Shown here: one piece after another, positions 33,840 to 45,879 of the stretch
Layout of the letters: every line of letters begins with the position of its first letter
How positions within the stretch are numbered: position 1 is the first letter of the stretch
Source: Jaapia argillacea MUCL 33604
Lineage: Eukaryota > Basidiomycota > Agaricomycetes > Jaapiales > Jaapiaceae
Direction of reading: 5' to 3'
Length of the DNA stretch: 64,000 bases
Assembly: GCA_000697665.1 (NCBI GenBank)
Contig: KL197718.1
Span: forward strand, 999,099-1,063,098
The notes under the pieces: model-generated
Told to the model about the DNA's origin: nothing
What the model saw: the letters and a program-made list of their open reading frames with translations, nothing else
Databases searched by the model: none
Program-made: the position numbers and the translations under genes

Positions 33840-34080
33840 CGAGCGCCCGTGGTAGCAGTCCAAACGGACCCCCCAACCCCGAAGATGAAGGATATTGATA
33901 AAAAAGAAACGAACGTTGCTCGGAGCACTCCCGTTTCAAACGTCGTATGTCTTTTCCCTTCAATGTCTACCTTCCTTAATGTTCCTCGTTTTCGAGTGTA
34001 TAGGCATCCACATGTAATGCTCTCTCACTCCCATCCCAAACTTCACTTCACCCATCGACTCTTCGAGCGCTGAGCGAGGT
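33840..34080 (+). pseudogene. remnant of a CxxC-family gene (exon 1 end to exon 2 start)
   Basis: GATAAAAAAGAAACGAACGT, then GCTCGGAGCACTCCCGTTTC and CCAAACTTCACTTCACCC, match 27925-28090 of the founder gene across its first intron. It lies directly 3' of the F-box pseudogene, as another remnant lies 3' of the 44-kb F-box gene. Only about 200 bp survive here before the array starts. Confidence 0.6.
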
Positions 34081-35260
34081 TCGCACCCCGAAATGTTGGG
34101 AAAGGGGTGAGCACAGGTGGGAGGGTTTCGGTTTTGGGCAGAAGGTTGATGTTGAGGTTTGACATCCTTTGGGTGGGATATAGTGGGCGAATGAGTTGGA
34201 GGGTGTAAGGTGGATGAGTGGTCTGTGCCGAAGAACCGTACCACGCTCGTTACCAATCCACATCGACCCACTAAACCGGATTGTGGAGAAACGATTGCAT
34301 CAAGAGCCGAGCTTGATACATTGCGCTGTTTGGATTCGAGTGCTATGGATGTCGGGGGGAAGGGGCAGACTGAGGTGTTGTCTATTGGGTGGGAGGTTTG
34401 ACATAGTTCGGTGGGTTGACATCCTGTAATGGAGACGGAGTTGGGAGGAGTTTGGGAGGAGGATTGGAGGTGGTTCATACCACAGGTGATATCCCTCTGA
34501 ATTCGATGAATGACACCTCAGGACCATATTCATTGACGCTCGCTATCAACTTTCTGGAATGAGGAGCGAAAGTGCTACATCCGAATTCAAGTGCTCCATG
34601 CGTTGAGAAGTAGGTCGGGAGAAGGGATAGCCTGATATAGGGTGATCATTATTGCAGCTGAGGTTTGAGAAGCTTTGGGATGAGTTTGGGAGAAGCAATT
34701 GGCAGCGGTTCGTACAGGCGTGATAACCCTTGAGGACCAACGAACGATCTACCCTCAGGCTCGGACTTATCACCACTCGCTACTGAGTTACCGAAACGAA
34801 GAGCGATTATCGTCCCCAGCTGAACTTGATACTTCGAAGGTTGGAGGGCTTGCTGAAATGAATCTGGTGAGGAACGACATGCCGAGCTTGAGATGCCTTG
34901 GACTAGTTGATTCCGAGCGCTCCGTACCATGAGAAGTACGTCAGTAGAAAGGGCAGCCTGAGGTAGGGCGCTCATTATAGGACAAGAGGTTACTGCTGGG
35001 GTTCAATAACCTTTGGTAGAGGTGTAGTTGGCTGGGAGTGGTTGACGGGAATTTGAGAACCCCAGAAGGGATTGGGGAGAAGTTCAAGTGGGGGGTTTTG
35101 GTCATTTGTGTGGATGAAAGGACACCCTCCGAAAGACACCCTCAGTACCAGACTTGTCACCACTGGCCTTCGACTTACCAAACCGAATACATGGAGGAAC
35201 GGTCACTCTTTGGCCGAGTTTGAATACTCTCCACCTCCGCATACCTCAATCTCAGGCACG
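34081..35260 (+). repeat. decayed last-exon array, part 3
   Basis: Landmarks of the founder exon recur at about 34275 (GATTGTGGAGAAACG), 34555, 34800, 34865 and 35190 (ATGGAGGAACGGTCACTC), with CGAGCTTGATACATTGCG-like text after several of them and GGAGGTGGTTCATACC in between. Spacing is 250-350 bp. No frame is kept. Confidence 0.65.
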
Positions 35261-35469
35261 TCACACCCTACACACTTGGCAATACAGAGGGAGGTCACAA
35301 TCGCCAGTGATCCAGGTACAATTACAAGTCACTTTCCATCGCACTATTCAGTTACATTCCCAGCGCCCTCCGTTTCATCTTCGTGTCTCCACTGTGGCTA
35401 CTGCTCGCCCTTTACGCCCACAAAACAACAAACATTCCCTCCTTCGGCGCTCTGTCGATTTAGTTGATA

Positions 35470-37132
35470 ATGCCTTCTCGTGAGCCACCAATGCACATTT
35501 CACGAGCCTCGGATGTTTGCCTAAATCGTGCTAACAGACCATCTCCCTCACAAAGCGACTTTGGCATTGCTCTGCGAAGCTTCTCATTCGAATGTCATCC
35601 AGAACATAGATCCTCTCCAGGAGTGGCTTCGCACAGAAGAAGATATCATTACTCTTGAGGCTCAGATATGCGAGCTCCAGGAGAGACTACGAACACTCAA
35701 TCGAGACTTAGCTGGAGCGCGTATGCAGAAAGTGCTGGCCAATTCGCTCGCAGCATCTCCCATCCGCAAGCTCCCTCCTGAGGTCCTTGCTAGGATCTTT
35801 ACAGCGGCCTGGGTGGATACGATCAAACGCCATACCGACGTGCTCGATCCATTTCTCCAAGTCTGCTGGCATTGGAGACAGGTGGCTTTGAATCCAGCCA
35901 TTTGGTCCTCCATTCACATGGAATACTATGTCATTGACAAGGACCCTACCATGCTGGTGTCAGCCTTAGGTCACCTCCTCCAGCGATCTAATGATACCCG
36001 TTTGGTCGTCACCGTGGAGATCCCAATCCATTGGCATACATTCCGGAACGTCACCGTCTTCAGCGTCTTTTGCCCACATGTTCACCAGCTTGGAAGCGCT
36101 CTCCTTCGAAATATGCGACATTCAGATGATATGGCTGTCCTCCTCTGCTCTATGGCGAGTGGGAGTCCGAGACTGGAATCTCTCGCGCTGAGCCAGTGGG
36201 AGCATCAAGTAGACATGGTGGAATCACTTCAGGATATTCAATCCTTCGTAGCTCCACACCTTCGAACCCTTTCGCTGTATCAGGGATGGCATCCCAGCTG
36301 GCTGCCTTTCCCGTGGTCCCAGTTGACGCACCTCCAATTTGGAGACAACAGGGCCACATTTTACTCGGTGGACAGCTGCTTCAATGTGCTCCGGCAGTGT
36401 GTCCAGCTCACTCACTGTTGGATTTACTGCCGTTCCGTGAACATTCCATTGGTCGCCTTTGGGATAGCAGCCCCATATACAGACCCTCACCCGCCCTTCA
36501 TAAACAAAAATCCCATCATTCTCCCCAAGCTTCATTTCCTCTCGGTAACCCTCACACATGACGATCATCTGTTCTTTGAACGGCTTCATGCTCCATGTCT
36601 CATGGAACTGAAATACATTCCTATTGGTGGACCCGAGATGATGATGGGTTTCAAAAGCTGGATGATGTCGTCCTCGTGCCTTCTCAAAAAGCTTACCGTG
36701 GACCTCTGGAGGGAATGGATGGTGTTCCTGGATTTACTTCCTACTGTTGCTCACCTTCATTTCAACATGGATCTTACTGTACATCCTGAAGATCGAGCAG
36801 TCCTCGAAGCTCTCCACCTATCCCAAGGTGGCCCTAATGGATGTTACATGCCTCAGATTCAAACTCTTTCATTTGTCTTTCACAATACCCCATACCCAGG
36901 CCTGTCCCTTGAGGATAAAGTGGATGCGGCAATTTCCCTCATCATTTCCTGATGTTCTCTGCTGTTGACAGAACAGCCAACCTCTTCCACTTTAACGGCT
37001 TTGATCTTGCCTCTGCATTATGCCTATCTGAGCGTACCCAAATCTGCAAGACTTCAGGAGTACATCGAAGCTCGTCTCGCAGATTGCCTCACTGCGGGCC
37101 TCAAAGTGCATATAGAGATCGTGGATGCGTGA
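35470..37132 (+). pseudogene. F-box protein, 35-kb copy, one late nonsense codon
   Basis: Exon 1 (35470-35479) and exon 2 from 35538 give MPSHHLPHKATLALLCEASH. The coiled coil is at about residues 30-65, the F-box (IRKLPPEVLARIFTAAW) at about 75, then FLQVCWHWRQVALNPAIWSS and a long leucine-rich region with LTHCWIYCRSVN and LPKLHFLSVTLTHDDHLFF. The frame is open for 474 residues to TGA at 36950-36952, where the 44- and 48-kb copies have CGA. The same frame continues for about 60 codons (LQEYIEARLADCLTAGLKVH) to a stop at 37130. It may therefore encode a slightly shortened, possibly working protein. The same TGA occurs in the 32-kb copy. Confidence 0.75.
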
Positions 37133-37299
37133 ATGGACTTCAGACAGTCCTGCAGGTGCTTTTCTTGGTATTTCTTTCTACTCTCAACCATGTTAGATAT
37201 GGCTTTCACGCTCTGTTGTGCCTCGCTCATGAGGTTTCTCCCTTTTACTTACTAGGAATGAAATGTAGTTTTATGTAGTTTTACGATGCTAGGGCCTGT

Positions 37300-37809
37300 G
37301 GCAATAGTTTCAAACCGACCAGAGAAAGGCAACTGAGGAGGGCTTGAGGTGGTTCAAAAGGATACCCTATAGAGCTGAGGAATGACACATCCCTCGCCAG
37401 AACCATAATCGTCGTTGCTGCTTACTGATTTGACAATCGAATTTGTGGAGGAATGTTCAGCCTGGTGGTGAGGAGTGATCACTCTTTGGCTGAGCTTGAT
37501 ACGTGAGGCTGTCTGGATGTGAGCGCTTTATACCCTGAGAAGTATATCTGGAGAAGGGGTAGCATGAGGTAGGGCGCTCATTTAGGGCAGGGGGATGTTG
37601 TTGGGGTACGATATCCTAAGAGAAACTCAGGACTGGACCCGTCGCTGGGTATTGTCCTAACTTACCAAATTACAGAGAATTAATCGCGTCCAGTGCTTGA
37701 TACCTTGCATTCGTTTGAATTCGCATCGTGCATCTCAGACTTTCACCTATTTCGAGGTTGGGAGCTTCACTGGCCCGTGGAAACTATGTGGGGAAGGCCC
37801 AAGCGTTGG
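37300..37809 (+). repeat. decayed last-exon array, part 4 (left of the hAT)
   Basis: Units at about 37440, 37468 (GAGGAGTGATCACTCTTTGG) and 37680 carry the founder-exon landmarks. The array is cut at 37817 by the hAT insertion and continues at 43212. Confidence 0.65.
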
Positions 37810-37817
37810 GATTCGAC

Positions 37818-40800
37818 TAGTGTTGTGCATGGCCTGGCTTGGCCCGAAAGCCCTGGCTTTGGCTTGGCCTGAGAGAGCTTGGGCTTGTTGGAACTACAAG
37901 CCAGGCCCTAGACTAGGGCTCAGGCCTGGCTTGGGCTTGGCTCAGCTCAGGCCAGGGCTCAATGAGGAAAAAATCGACAAAAATATATAGAATAATGTCG
38001 AGCATGTATACAATAGTTAGGCCCCCCCAAAATCATCATCAAGCTCCTCTTCTGCATCACTATCCAAATCAAGGTGAATAAAATCAAACTTATCAGGAGA
38101 ACCTTGGATATCTCCACCTGCATCCTCCACCTCCTGCTCTTCCTGTTGCACGGACTCCTCTTCAGTAGTGGATGATGGCCCTATATCGTAGAAGAAAAGA
38201 TTGTTACGGAACGCGCATTTCAAAGCTTGAAGGGCTTCGACAATGTCCCCTTTAAGATGGTTACGACGCTTCGTGATTGTAATGCCAGCACTTGAGAATG
38301 CTCACTCGCTAGAGACGGATGTTGCCATGATGGCGAGATAGTCCCGGGCAAGAGATGCCCATGTCGGAAACCAATGGGCGTTGAGCTGTCGAAAGGGTGA
38401 GAAGGTGGTAAAGCAAGTGTTAAGAGATGAAAATAACATACCCCCCACCACTTGACAGTCGACATACTGTCTGGAATGTCCTTGTCAAGGTTGAGATACT
38501 TGTTATACTCTCTCTCCCAAGCTTCTTCCGTGTTCGTTGTTGTGCGCATACAGGCTGTTGTCAACGGGGTACCGATGTCGTCGTCATCACTATCTGATAA
38601 ATCCGCAAGTGCTGCTGAGTAACGGCGTTTGTTTGCTTTCTTGACCGTGGCGGCAACATTTAGGCCAACTCGTTCGGTGTTGACCTCTTGATATCGCTTT
38701 TTGAACTAACGAAGAATCAGTATTTGGTGTCAACGAGAGCAACAAAGACTTACAACATCCTTTGCGAGTCGTTGGACTTGCCTGCATAACGTTGGCGTCC
38801 AGTCATTCTCGAAGTGAGCCATGTGTTTCGAGGGCTCAAGTACTGTGAATGTAACAAATGTTAGGAGATCAATGTGAAGAAAGACAACAGACATACAAAT
38901 TGAGAATATGTATGAATCGTTATCACCGGTCTTGTCGTAGTATTCAGTGATCTTATCGAGGCCAGCTTGAATCCCTGCCGAAAATAGAGAGTTGGGCCCA
39001 AGGGAGGTTTGGAGCTTTGTCCACGATACATGGAGTTCTTCAAGGGCAGGTAGACCAAGATGGAGAGTGGGATAAGCTTCCAACAAGAACCGTTGTTGAG
39101 CTCTGTCAGCAATCTAACAGATGAGTCAATAAATCATAAGGAATACGTTGAGATGATAAATACAACCACTTACTGCAAGTACACGCTGGAACACTTTGAT
39201 CCTCTTCCATTCATCTGGAGAAGGTATGAGCTCATATAGCTTCCTTGACTTGTCTTTATCCTTCTCAACTCACAAAATTTCCATCAAGAAATTCTCAACA
39301 ATCTACGAATTGATGTCAGTGGTGAACAAATCACAAAAAGCAATATGGACATTACCTTTCGCAGACTGTATGCACAGTTCAACATCATGTAAGTCGACGA
39401 CCAGCGAACTTTCATGTCGACGACAAGGGTCTTGATGTCTTTACTGGCAGTTCCTGCTGACAGTTGGATATCACGGAATCTCTCCTTCCGCTGACTCAAA
39501 GAACGCTCCTGGATGATACGCCGACGTGAATATGACTTGTCAATCGAAGGAAGAAATCGAGAACTCACTTTGACTGAGATTGCCCAAATCAGACCAACCT
39601 CATCACGAACTTTGGCCAATGTATCAGGAATGTGGGCATCCGGTTTGTGGGGATCATAGTGAGGTGACTTGCTCTGAGTAGCGATGATGGCTTGTGTTGC
39701 GAGGTTGACAATGTGTGTGAGGCATCTATATCATCAACATTGTAAGTGTCCGAACATTCTTGAATAACTACACATCTCACCCGATCCGGTGTTTACTCCC
39801 GTCATAATCGACTTTCTGGCTGTTCTTGACATGTTTGGAAAACTCTTGCATCATTGTCGTGTTTGGGCTGGCGTTGTCTGATGTTACCACGAAGATCTGC
39901 AAAGCAGCATCAACCCTAACCCTTCTGAGACAATGGAAGTCGCTTACCTTGTGCGCGATCCCAATCCGATCCACAACTTTGTAGAGGGCTTGGCCAAGCC
40001 GCTTACCGTTGTGCGAACGGTTCATCTGCACAAAGCCAATAATTGCACCTTCGAGAACCCATTCGTTTGGTGATTTCTCCTTGATCCAGTGCGCCGTGAC
40101 TGCAAAGTAACCATCAACATTACTTGCTTGCCAGGCATCACATGTGAGCGAAATCAACCCTCGAACGGAAGGGCCCTAAATGTTGACATTCAGTAAGTGT
40201 TCCTTTACTCAAAAGGATACACGAGAACTTACATTGAGTTTTTCCTTCATCTTAATGAGATAGTCATAGAATAGGTCTAGTATTTCTCGTCGTGTCGCCT
40301 TGCGATTTGGTATTTTGACCCCGTTCTTGGCACGTGAAGCAATGTCAATCATCTTTGCGAAAGATGGGTGTTCGAGAGCACTAATGGGCTAAACAGGGGC
40401 TTAACTCATGGCCAGGATCCTTTGAGAGGCTCACTGACCTGGTCCGTCTCAACGAGCCACTGGATCGCAGCTGACTTGAAAGAGTCGTTGGAGTATGGGA
40501 TGATACGTTCCTGGGGGTCCTTGGTGCAGAGATGACCATCGAGAGTCCCTTGAGTTTTGCCTAAATCAGCCTTTGCCTTCCGAGCTTCAACATCTTCCCT
40601 TAGCATCGAGGTGAAGTTGTTTTTAGTACACCAAGACAGGTAATCAGCCTGGGTGGAGGTTGATGTCAAGAAAGGTACAGTGACAGAATGTGAACCTCCA
40701 TACCCAATGCCTTGAGGCGAGATGGCACCGAGAGGTTGAGACATCACTAACAATTGTATATCCACTGGCGAATCTATCCCTATGAGTAGCAGATATGTTA

Positions 40801-43211
40801 ATATTATGAGGTACGGAGGATAAAAATAATGACTGACTTGCACTTCTTACAATCGTGGACTTACTGTGGCTTACCACTGTTATCTCGGGTGTATGGCAAG
40901 CCAAAGAAATGTCGAACATCCGCAGTGGCGCTCGATTTTCCTTTGACTTCAGGTGGTGTGGCGATATGACTGAGGTCCTTGAGTATACCATCAGTATCTT
41001 CTTCATCAACGTCAGGTGCAACTGTGCCGGCTTCAGTAGAAGAACCTAACACTGGGCATATTCGATCAGATGAAAACTACACTTCGTCGATGATGAACTC
41101 ACGTTTCGTTTCTCGCTTTTTCTTGTGGAGCCCTGAGTCATCTATCAGTGTCACATCATCATACCCATCATTGTCTTCATCAGATACTATTGTCGTGGCT
41201 TTTGGATGGGACTTCAAAGCTGCGAACATTGGAACATCAGTCCGCGAGACATGAGACATCAAGCAACGGAAACGAAAAGCTTACCGCCACCCGCTGTCTT
41301 TCATCTCTTCTGTGGTTGTCCTTCCCCGTTGGATTCAACGCTGATGGGCATTTGAGATGATCCCGAGGCTAATATTGGCAGAGTCAGTGACGGACTTGTT
41401 GAAAGAAGAGATCGCATACCCTTTCCTCGCGGATCTTCCTCATCACCACTTGATTCAAAACCATCTGATACGTTGGCTGGTACTCCGCGAATCTTGTGGC
41501 GTTCAAGGTTATCTGTACTTGTTAGTTTATGGCTTGGCTCTGACACCCGTGTCGAGCGACGAGGTTCCTTTGTTGGCGCAGTGGCCTCTGGGGCAGGTTC
41601 ATCTACAGCAAACATTAATTACTTACAGGTAGCAGGGATCTGAGGTCAAACTTACTTGTACCACCTCACACTAAAATCCTTAGGAACAGATGGGACATCG
41701 GCCCCAAGCCTAGGCTACCAATCGTCTCGTGTAGATGGACGTTTCGTGGATGCTGTCTGGAGGTTGCAAGTACATGTGTAAGAAGATGTATGGACGGAAT
41801 TAGGTGTCGTTGGTGGAGGGTGGCGAGAATCTCGGCCGTGGTGGTTTCGGTGGTAACAACTATCAAATTACATTAGGCAAGGAGATATTGAAGGAGGAGA
41901 TTGTGAGGGACATACGAATTGGAGTGGATCCCGATTTCACTCTCAGGGGATGACCAATCGGCACTGACAAATTGTGGCAATCAGCACCCATGATAAACAA
42001 GGTGAACGGTTGAACGTCGTCGGTATCGATCCAATCTAAGATGTGAGATGTGGGAGCAGTGTCAGATATATCTTCCTGGGTGGGGTACCAGGCATTGTAG
42101 ACGGAAAAACTGAGGGCAGAGTTGTGACACTGTATCAAATGTGTGAGCCCAAAAGCTCAAAAAGAAACTGGTGACTTACCGAGTAAAACCAGAGACAGAG
42201 TGGAATAACAATAGACACAGGAAAGTGTTAGCGAGAGCGCTGATGTGAACAAGGAGGATTGAATCGTGGCTGGCGAGAATACCTGGGAGGGCTTGACGAA
42301 TGACCACGACACAAGAATTCTGGAGAGGAGGACTGCAAGCAGAAGCACTGCGAGTAGATAGAGAATGAAAAACCAGGTGGCAGTTCAGTTGGCCAGCGAG
42401 TGGGAGGTGCTTGGTTGGAGCACCAGGCATACATGACGGCGCCATTCTGCTCAAATCAGGTCAGCGCTGGGATATGTTGGAAGTCAACAAAATGTGCTTA
42501 CTGGGAGTCATCCTACCTGGTCGAATGCAGGAGCTCCTCTGAAGTGGAAGCAGGATATCAGTAAATGGGTGATTTTGAGGATGCGGCATCCTGTATGTAC
42601 TTAAATGGAGGTGCTCACCATTTGTCCCTCCCCTTCGAATATAATCGCTTGTCGGCAGGATCATGCGCATGTGGTGGTTGTCACGTTTGCAGGCTCATTG
42701 CAGGCACCAGAGACTCACAAGATAGTCAGCTTCTCACTAAAGGAGACACGGCAGGACAGCAGGTCTTCGACACAGCCTAATTTGACAGTATTGCTGCATA
42801 TTGTCCAGGACCGTGGCTAGAGAGAAAGATTAGGGGCAAAATAATGTAATTTATGGATCATGTTGCCAGGGACAGTTCTAAGCGCAAACACAGATGATCC
42901 ACCGACTGCAAACGATAGCGAACGATGAGTGACGACCCGCAGTGATAACGTCGTTCGCGGATGTTGAAAACAAGAAATTTGACTTTTGACTCGATCGGTA
43001 GTCACCGTAACTGTACAGCCGAGGACCAGGTCCTTGGGATGCTTAATTTGGACTTTGGAGCTCTGGCTGCAAGGGCCGGCCTCGGGCTTCCCATATCCCA
43101 AGCCGGGCCCTAACCCAAGGCTTTCAGCTGGCTTGGCTGGGGCTTGGCTCAGGCTTTTGAGGGCTGGCTTGGCCGGGCTCAGGCTCAGAAGCCCAGCCGT
43201 GCACAACACTA
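37818..43211 (-). mobile_element. 5,394-bp hAT DNA transposon
   Basis: The element starts TAGTGTTGTGCATGGC and ends with the inverse of TAGTGTTGTGCACGGC. GATTCGAC stands directly outside both ends (37810-37817, 43212-43219), a perfect 8-bp hAT target duplication. Both subterminal regions are rich in GGCTTGGCT/AGCCAAGCC-like repeats. The minus strand carries a transposase gene at about 41616-38017; roughly 1.4 kb upstream of it (41650-43000) holds no protein I recognise. The target was a unit of the CxxC last-exon array, the GGTTCGACATCC segment. Confidence 0.93.
38017..41616 (-). CDS. hAT-family transposase, multi-exon, one stop in the C-terminal domain
   Basis: N-terminal acidic exons (KEPRRSTRVSEPSHKL near 41560; SATADVRHFFGLPYTRDN near 40900) precede LREDVEARKAKADLGKTQG and the PYSNDSFKSAAIQWLVETD exon (40530-40440). 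The RNase H-like core shows MISLTCDAWQASNVDGYFAV (first Asp, about 40157) and FVVTSDNASPNTTM (second Asp, about 39890), then DMKVRWSSTYMMLNCAYSLR. The dimerisation region has STVKWWG and, after an intron, PTWASLARDYLAIMATSVSS. There the usual SSER motif reads SSE-stop, TGA at 38304-38302, consistent with CGA to TGA. AFSSAGITITKRRNHLKGDI continues beyond it to an acidic tail ending DDDFGGA. The copy is otherwise well preserved and probably recent. Confidence 0.8.
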
Positions 43212-43780
43212 GATTCGACATCCCTTGATGAGATGGATTTGAATGGGAAGAGGACTTGTGTTTGAGGAGTTGTCTGAGGTGGTAGTAGGAACTTGGAAGC
43301 GTTTTTGTGAGGGGTTTGGAGGCACTTGGTTCGCGCTCGTACTAGGAGAGTGATAACCCTAGGAGCCGATGAACGATGTACCCTCAGGAACTGACTCATC
43401 ACCACTGAATATTGACTTTTGAAACAGAATATGAGGAGGAACGATCACACTTCGGCCAAATTTGAGTACTCTCCACCACCAGACTGGAGGCCTACTGGCA
43501 GTGCCAGCATACATACCTCAACCTTGGACACACCAGACCTATGCACCTGGAAATTCAGGATGGGAGGGGAGCAACCAGAGTCAGTGTTTTCATCGTTGGG
43601 CTAAAGGTTGTTAATGCCTGGAATTCTTCAGTGGCAATGTATTTTGGTCAGGGGGAGCCGAGCCTCCTGGAGATGGGTTGGAGGTGTCAGAGGTGTTGGG
43701 AGGCGGTTTACGTTGTTCTTTCCTGGAGATTTCCTTCTGAGACCTCCTCAATGATGTACTGTGTATAGACGATATATTGT
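43212..43780 (+). repeat. decayed last-exon array, part 5 (right of the hAT)
   Basis: ATCCCTTGATGAGATGGATT (43220) continues the target sequence. Landmarks follow at about 43370 (GATGAACGATGTACCCTCAG) and 43430 (ATGAGGAGGAACGATCACAC). The 3' part merges into the F-box upstream flank. Confidence 0.65.
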
Positions 43781-44030
43781 GGCCTTGGAAGGTGAAGTGA
43801 ACGTCTTGGGCTCTTCAATTTATGGGCCAGCGATGTATGTCACAAAGTGACCGTGACTCAATCTCCACCGCATCTTCGTTGGTTGCACTCAGCGCCGCAA
43901 GCGATCCAGGTAAGATCATAAGCCACCTTCCATCGCAGTGCTTATTTACATCTCTGAGGCCCTCAGTCTCGTCTGTTTCGCTCGCAAAACAGCAGGTGCT
44001 CCCGCTTGCATTCTGTTGATTCAGTTGACA

Positions 44031-45718
44031 ATGCCTTCTCGTGAGACACGAATCCGTACTCTACGATTATTCAGATGTTTACTCAAATCGTGCTAACAGA
44101 CATCTTCCCTCGTGAAGAGTCTTTGGCTTTGCTCTGCGAAGCTTCTCGTTCGAATACATCATCTATCATCTGGGACATGGATCTAGCCCACGAGCGGCTC
44201 CGCGCTGAAGAAGATATCATTACTCTTGAGGCTCAGATATGCAAGCTCTGGGAGAGACTACGAACCCTCAATCAACAATTAGCTGGAGCACGCATGCGGA
44301 AGGGACTGGCCAATTCATTTACAGCTTCTCCCATTCGCAAGCTCCCTCCCGAGGTCCTTGCTAGGATCTTTACAGCGGCCCAGGCAGATAAGATTATGCG
44401 TCGTGCCGATGTGCTCGATCCATTTCTTCAAGTCTGCTGGCATTGGAGACAGGTGGCTTTGAATCCGGTCATCTGGTCCACCATCTGTGTGGAATACAAT
44501 AGCAGTGGTGAGGACCCCGCCGAGCTGGTCCCAGCCTTAGGTCACCTCCTCCAGCGATCCAGCAATACCCGTTTGGACATCGCCGTCGCAGTGGAGATCC
44601 CACTCCATTGGCATACATTTGGGGACGTGAATGTCTTCAGCGTCTTTTCTCCACACGTTCATCGACTTGGAAATGTACTCCTTCGGAATATGCGACATTG
44701 TGATGATATGGCCGTCCTCCTCTGCGATATGGCAAATGGCAGTCCAAGACTTGAGACTCTCACGTTGTGCCAGTGGGATCATGAAGGAGACCTGGCAGAA
44801 TTGTTCCAGGATATTCAGTCCTTCGTAGCCCCACGCCTTCGATCCCTATCACTGCATCGAGGATGGAATCCACGCTGGTTGCCTTTCCCTTGGTCCCAGT
44901 TGACGCACCTCCGATTCGGAGACAATAACAGGGCCACGTATTACTCGGTGGTCCACTGCTTTGATGTACTCCGACAGTGTGTCCAGCTCACTCACTGTTG
45001 GATTCACTGTCGGACTGTGCGTGATCCACCTGTCACCTTTGGATTAGCAGCTCCACGTCCTGACCGCCGTCCGCCATCCATAAACCAAAATCGCATCATT
45101 CTACCCAAACTTTATTTCCTCTCGGTAACCTTGACACCCGATGATCACCTCTTCTTCCAAAGGCTCCATGCACCACGTCTTGCGGAGCCGAAATATATTC
45201 CTCATGGTGGACCCCAGACAATGAGAGGTTTCCAAAGCTGGGTCATGTCGACTTCGTGCCCTCCCACGAAGCTTATCGTGGACCTCCGGAAGGAGTGGAT
45301 GGAGTTCCTGGAATTGTTTCCCACAGTTGTCCACCTTCATTTCAACATGGATCTTGTTTTATATCCTGAAGATCGAGCAGTTCTTGAAGCTCTCCGGCTA
45401 TCCCGAGGTCGTCCTAATAGCTTTTACATGCCTCGGATGCAAACCCTTTCATTCGTATTTCGCTACAGTGACGGCTCGCATGACTTCGCATCTCTCGAGA
45501 CGAATGTGGATGCGGCGATTTCCCTCATCGTTTCCCGATGTTCTCCATTGTTGACTGAACAACCAACCTCTTCCCCTTCGACAGATGTAATCTCGCCTTT
45601 GCGTTATGCCCACCTGAGCATACCTAGTTGTGCAGGACTTCAGGAGTACATCGAAGCTCGTCTTGCAGATTGCCTGACTGCAGGCCTCAGAGTGCATATA
45701 GAAATCGTGCGTGCGTGA
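44031..45718 (+). CDS. F-box protein, tandem family, 44-kb copy (intact)
   Basis: Exon 1 is ten bases (44031-44040), followed by a 59-bp intron (GTGAGA...GCTAACAG) and exon 2, 44100-45718, giving 542 residues. An in-frame Met at 44075 would avoid the intron but would sit inside the sequence conserved as an intron in the relatives. The protein has MPSHIFPREESLALLCEASR, a coiled coil (residues 30-70), the F-box at about 80-125 (IRKLPPEVLARIFTAAQADK, then QVCWHWRQVALNPVIWS), and about 400 residues of irregular leucine-rich sequence ending RVHIEIVRA. F-box proteins carry substrates to SCF ubiquitin ligase through Skp1; the C-terminal part should bind the target, which is unknown. No lesion is seen. 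Confidence 0.85.
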
Positions 45719-45879
45719 ATGGACTTTGGACTGTCGCCTAGGTGCTTTTCTTGGGTATTGCTCTCTACTTCATCCCGTGGATATTTATTCCATCCTCCAT
45801 CGTGTCTCGCGCAAAAAGTTTCTCTGCTTTCACTTACTAGGAAGAAAATGTAGTACTATGTAGTTATACGATGTAGCGT

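Noticed and set aside
41650-43000. A second gene carried by the hAT element
   Set aside because: Several short minus-strand frames exist but none has recognisable motifs, a convincing start or coding character, so I list the stretch only as unexplained.
37818-43211. LTR-type or other retroelement in this interval
   Set aside because: Inverted (not direct) ends, an 8-bp target duplication and DDE/hAT transposase motifs show a plain DNA transposon; no reverse transcriptase is visible.
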